From assembly GCA_000961585.1 (NCBI GenBank), contig LADN01000043.1, positions 107,958 to 171,957 of the forward strand: a DNA stretch of 64,000 bases, in the 5' to 3' direction. This DNA comes from Peptococcaceae bacterium BRH_c4a. Its GTDB lineage: Bacteria; Bacillota; Desulfotomaculia; Desulfotomaculales; Desulfocucumaceae. The position numbers and the translations under genes are program-made. Numbering within the stretch: position 1 is the stretch's first letter; every line of letters begins with the position of its first letter. Shown here one piece after another: positions 61,458-64,000 of this stretch. The notes beneath the pieces were generated by a model, which made no database searches, was not told the DNA's origin, and worked only from the letters and a program-made list of their open reading frames with translations.

Positions 61458-62564
61458 CTAAAGATCTCCGGACCGCTTAAGGGATCCACCCCTGCGCCCT
61501 CTCCTGACCGCCACTATCTCGGCCATTATGCTAAGGGCTATTTCCTCCGGTGTTTCGGCCCCTATATCCAAACCGATGGGTGAAAACACTGAGTTCAGCC
61601 TTTCCGGGTCAAACCCCTCTTCCACCATCTGATCCATTAAAGACTTGACCTTTCTGCGGCTGCCGATCATGCCTATATAGGCAGCCGGCCTTTTTAATGC
61701 CTCCCTCAAACAATAGCGGTCGTGTTTATGCCCCCGGGTGACTATGACGACACAGGTGCTGGGGCCTATATCCAGACCTTTTAAAGCTGTATCAAAATTT
61801 TCGCAGACAATCCTGTAAGCTCCGGGAAAACGTTCCCGGCTGGCAAAGGAGGGGCGATCATCCGCCACGGTGCAGCGGTATCCCAATATACCGGCCATCC
61901 GGGACAGGGGCAGTGAAATATGCCCACCCCCCAGTATTATTACTTCATCCGGCAAAGCACAGGACTCCACCAGCAATTCCACCTGATAAGTTTTTTGACC
62001 GTCTCCCGCCACCGGGCAGGCGGTCAGCCATGCCTCCCGTCCCCCTGTTTGCAGTTGCAGTGTGCGGGCCAGGGAGGCTATTTCCCCGGGAACAACACCG
62101 GTGACGGTAGCAGCCCCCAGCAATATTTTTCTGCCGATCAGGCGGGATCCTGATCCCCCGTCCCCTGTTATGGTGATCAAGGAGGCCTCTTCACCACTTT
62201 TCAGTTGTTGGTAAAGTTTTTCAAATATTTCCCGGGATGCTTGATCGGTGGAAGAAATGAAGTCGATGAACACATCCATTTTCCCCCCGCAGGCCATTCC
62301 CTCGTCGGCTGCAAGATCATTGCCCAGATCCAGGCTGTGCCTGGCCGGGCTTTTGCAATCCAGCGCCGCCAGGGCCTCCCGCCTGACTTCGGCCTCTCCG
62401 CAGCCTCCGCCAATCGTTCCGCAAACACTGCCGTCAGCGGTTACAAGCATTTTCGTCCCGGGTTTACGCGGTGTGGATCCCCAAACCCGGATTATGGTGG
62501 CCAGGGCGCAGTCCTCTCTGCGATCACCTGCAGCCAGCAGCCTTTCTAAAATTGTCGGGTCCAA
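61458..62564 (-). CDS. XdhC/CoxI-family molybdenum cofactor maturation protein
   Basis: 368 aa. N-terminal XdhC signature STPRKPGTKMLV and CGTIGGGCGEAEV, then a Rossmann-like C-terminal domain (VIILGGGHISLPLSRMAGIL, RGHKHDRYCL, YIGMIGSRRK, IGLDIGAETPEEIALSI). XdhC proteins sulfurate and insert the molybdenum cofactor into hydroxylases. TTG start. Overlaps yqeB by 19 bases. No hydroxylase structural gene is in the window. Confidence 0.88.
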   Translation of the reverse strand: MDPTILERLLAAGDRREDCALATIIRVWGSTPRKPGTKMLVTADGSVCGTIGGGCGEAEVRREALAALDCKSPARHSLDLGNDLAADEGMACGGKMDVFIDFISSTDQASREIFEKLYQQLKSGEEASLITITGDGGSGSRLIGRKILLGAATVTGVVPGEIASLARTLQLQTGGREAWLTACPVAGDGQKTYQVELLVESCALPDEVIILGGGHISLPLSRMAGILGYRCTVADDRPSFASRERFPGAYRIVCENFDTALKGLDIGPSTCVVIVTRGHKHDRYCLREALKRPAAYIGMIGSRRKVKSLMDQMVEEGFDPERLNSVFSPIGLDIGAETPEEIALSIMAEIVAVRRGRRGGSLKRSGDL

Positions 62565-63412
62565 CCTTCAAATCCCCCCTTCTGCATCAGATCTGTTTTT
62601 CTGTCACGAGACCCCGGGACTACGCGCAGAAGATACATCACGGCCTCCAGAACTCCCCCGGCCACCGCCCTGGCCTTGTCGGAGATGGTAAAGCAGCTCT
62701 CGGGTATGCCCCGGGGATCAATATCACCAAATTTCATGCCTTCCGACACTACAATGCCGCTTTTCAGCATCCCCCGGACAATCCCGGAAATATCGGCCAC
62801 AACCGGCTTTGTCCCCACCATGGCCACTGTTTCTCCCTTTTCTGCATAGTCCCCTATTTCCTTGCAGGCAGATAAAATACCCCTGCCCGGTGAACGAAGG
62901 AGCCTTTCCCCGGTAAAACCTGCAATATTTCCAGGGACCCCGGTATTGGGGGCGGCACTTCCGCTGAACAGCACTCTTCCCAGGTTATGACCCCTCTGGG
63001 TTTCCACCACGGCGCATACATCAACCCCGGCTGTGAAGCCAGGGCCCAGCCCGATTACCACCGGGGCGTCGCGGAGACCGGTGCCCAGGTTTTCCTTGGC
63101 TATTATGGCATCCACCACTACGGTTGGCCTCAGCCCTTTAATGTTTCGCCAGGCGGGATCCACCAGCACGGGTATTTGTCCCGACCTGAGCACCTTATTC
63201 ACCTGGCCGGAGTTTTGTGCCAGCACCGCCGTTATCCCCTCCACCGTAATTTCCCCGCAGAACACCGCCTCCGCGAAGGAAACCGTCCGGCGGATAACAG
63301 TGGGTTCGGGCATTTCCAGCATAACCACAGGAAAGCCGCTCCTGACCAGCCTGTGGGCCGTTCCGCTGGCCAGGTCCCCCGCACCCTTGATAATAACCAA
63401 ATTTTCGGGCAT
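62546..63412 (-). CDS. yqeB: YqeB-type selenium-dependent molybdenum hydroxylase system protein
   Basis: 288 aa. VIIKGAGDLASGTAHRLVRS at the start, VVMLEMPEPTVIRRTVSFAE, DAIIAKENLGTGLRDAPVVI and GPGFTAGVDVCAVVETQRGH are typical of the EF2563/YqeB family linked to selenium-dependent molybdenum hydroxylases. First gene of the unit; ATG after GAGGGGG. Fits an organism that also makes selenoproteins. Confidence 0.85.
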   Translation of the reverse strand: MPENLVIIKGAGDLASGTAHRLVRSGFPVVMLEMPEPTVIRRTVSFAEAVFCGEITVEGITAVLAQNSGQVNKVLRSGQIPVLVDPAWRNIKGLRPTVVVDAIIAKENLGTGLRDAPVVIGLGPGFTAGVDVCAVVETQRGHNLGRVLFSGSAAPNTGVPGNIAGFTGERLLRSPGRGILSACKEIGDYAEKGETVAMVGTKPVVADISGIVRGMLKSGIVVSEGMKFGDIDPRGIPESCFTISDKARAVAGGVLEAVMYLLRVVPGSRDRKTDLMQKGGFEGWTRQF

Positions 63413-63755
63413 TTACTCAACCCCCTGAAAATACTCATACTGAAATCCTCATTCGGTCGGGAGTCAGAAGCCAGGAGCCAGAAGTCAGAATGGTAAAACC
63501 CGCAATCCAGGGTATCTTCATTCTCCGTGGCGCCGCTGGCGGAGTGTCACACTTACTTATTCTGACTCCTGGCTCCTGACTTCTGGATTCCGCCGTCTGC
63601 AAGACGGCACCGCCGACAAGGCGGTTTTTTATCGTTAAGGAAAGTATATACCATATTAAAGTATTAAAGCGCTAAATCGCCAAAGCATTTTTATGCAAGC
63701 CCAGAGTTTTTCTGGGGTCGCTTGAGGGTCGCTGCATTGTCGCTAATGGGTAGGT
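63413..63755. repeat. Repeat block copy 2: heptamers, double hairpin and GCGACC segment
   Basis: Inverted relative to the block at 60 kb. Two heptamer runs (GTCAGAAGCCAGGAGCCAGA at 63465 onward and its near complement at about 63560-63586) face each other. A double hairpin ending in six T (63592-63630), ATCGTTAAGGAAAGTATATA, AGAGTTTTTCTGGGGTCGCTTGAGGGTC and GCTAATGGG lead to the 209-bp element. Contains no gene. Confidence 0.75.
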
Positions 63756-63964
63756 GGAGCGATTTAAGTCCGGCCTGCATTACCTCCTGCTGCAACTGTC
63801 TCTAAACTCGGTCGCCAACGGAATGCCGACCGCCTCCAACGCCGCATCCTTGCGTCGATTCCGGCTTCCGGCTGCGTCCTGCAGTCGGCTCGGCATTCCG
63901 TAGGCTCGGTCGTTAAGAGACAGTAGCAGCCTCCGGCACATTCCGCACGGACTTAAATCACTCC
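63756..63964. mobile_element. 209-bp palindromic element, copy 2 (inverted)
   Basis: Reverse-complement copy of 60147-60355, the same length and nearly identical. Starts GGAGCGATTTAAGTCC and ends GGACTTAAATCACTCC. The sequence beyond it (GTCGCTTGAGGGTCGCTTTTAAGG) matches the left flank of copy 1 and continues to the window edge. Confidence 0.8.
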
Positions 63965-64000
63965 CCCTCACTGCATGTCGCTTGAGGGTCGCTTTTAAGG

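Noticed and set aside
63462..63590. Heptamer runs as a CRISPR array
   Set aside because: Units are 7 bases without spacers of constant length, and no cas genes are nearby.

Overview
The window looks like a chromosomal segment of a strictly anaerobic, Gram-positive aromatic degrader, most likely a Peptococcaceae/Desulfotomaculum-type clostridium. The grounds are strong AGGAGG-type ribosome sites with many GTG/TTG starts, sigma-54 enhancer-binding regulators beside catabolic operons, a selenoprotein, and tungsten, HdrA-like and glycyl-radical enzymes. The lineage is inferred from gene content only. No rRNA, tRNA or CRISPR was seen.

Layout. (1) 1-8600, minus: a class II benzoyl-CoA reductase operon, bamB-bamC-bamD-fdhD-bamE-bamF. 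BamF runs off the left edge and reads through an in-frame TGA as selenocysteine. Palindromic GGGGACA/TGTCCCC repeats sit in four of its gene junctions. (2) 8975-12797, plus: a sigma-54 activator, a consensus -24/-12 promoter, a UbiD-type (de)carboxylase with one frameshift, a 96-aa unknown and a truncated PaaK-type CoA ligase. (3) 12792-15886, minus: a chemoreceptor followed by debris (PaaY remnant, repeat block, CaiB remnant fused to a frameshifted ubiX). (4) 16134-20832, minus: crotonase, acyl-CoA carboxyltransferase, a chemoreceptor and a DUF4125 protein. (5) 21023-33983, minus: fumarase beta and the toluene cluster in the order bssC-A-B-D then bbsA-B-C-D-E-F-G-H, ending in a second bssC-like gene. 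(6) 34440-44168, minus: a nine-gene beta-oxidation-like operon behind a consensus sigma-54 promoter. (7) 44519-47236: a PAS sigma-54 activator and a thiolase. (8) 47709-55193: a chemoreceptor, a symporter with its small partner, benzoate-CoA ligase, and a CBS-PAS-AAA+ activator. (9) 55262-59865: gamma-carbonic-anhydrase-like protein, DUF35, thiolase, and BcrB/BcrC-like subunits. (10) 60415-63412: molybdenum-hydroxylase maturation genes bracketed by two inverted copies of a 209-bp palindromic element.

How it fits together. Toluene (or a close relative) is added to fumarate by BssABC, activated by BssD. BbsEF attaches CoA, and BbsG, BbsH, BbsCD and BbsAB convert benzylsuccinyl-CoA to benzoyl-CoA and succinyl-CoA. 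External benzoate may enter through the symporter and be activated by the ligase. Both routes meet at BamB-F, which reduces the ring. A shared inverted motif (TTTGCA-N7/8-TGCAAA) lies upstream of bss, of the 44.5-kb activator and of the 46-kb thiolase, which suggests one sigma-54 regulon. The 10.6-15.9 kb carboxylase locus appears to be decaying or rearranged.
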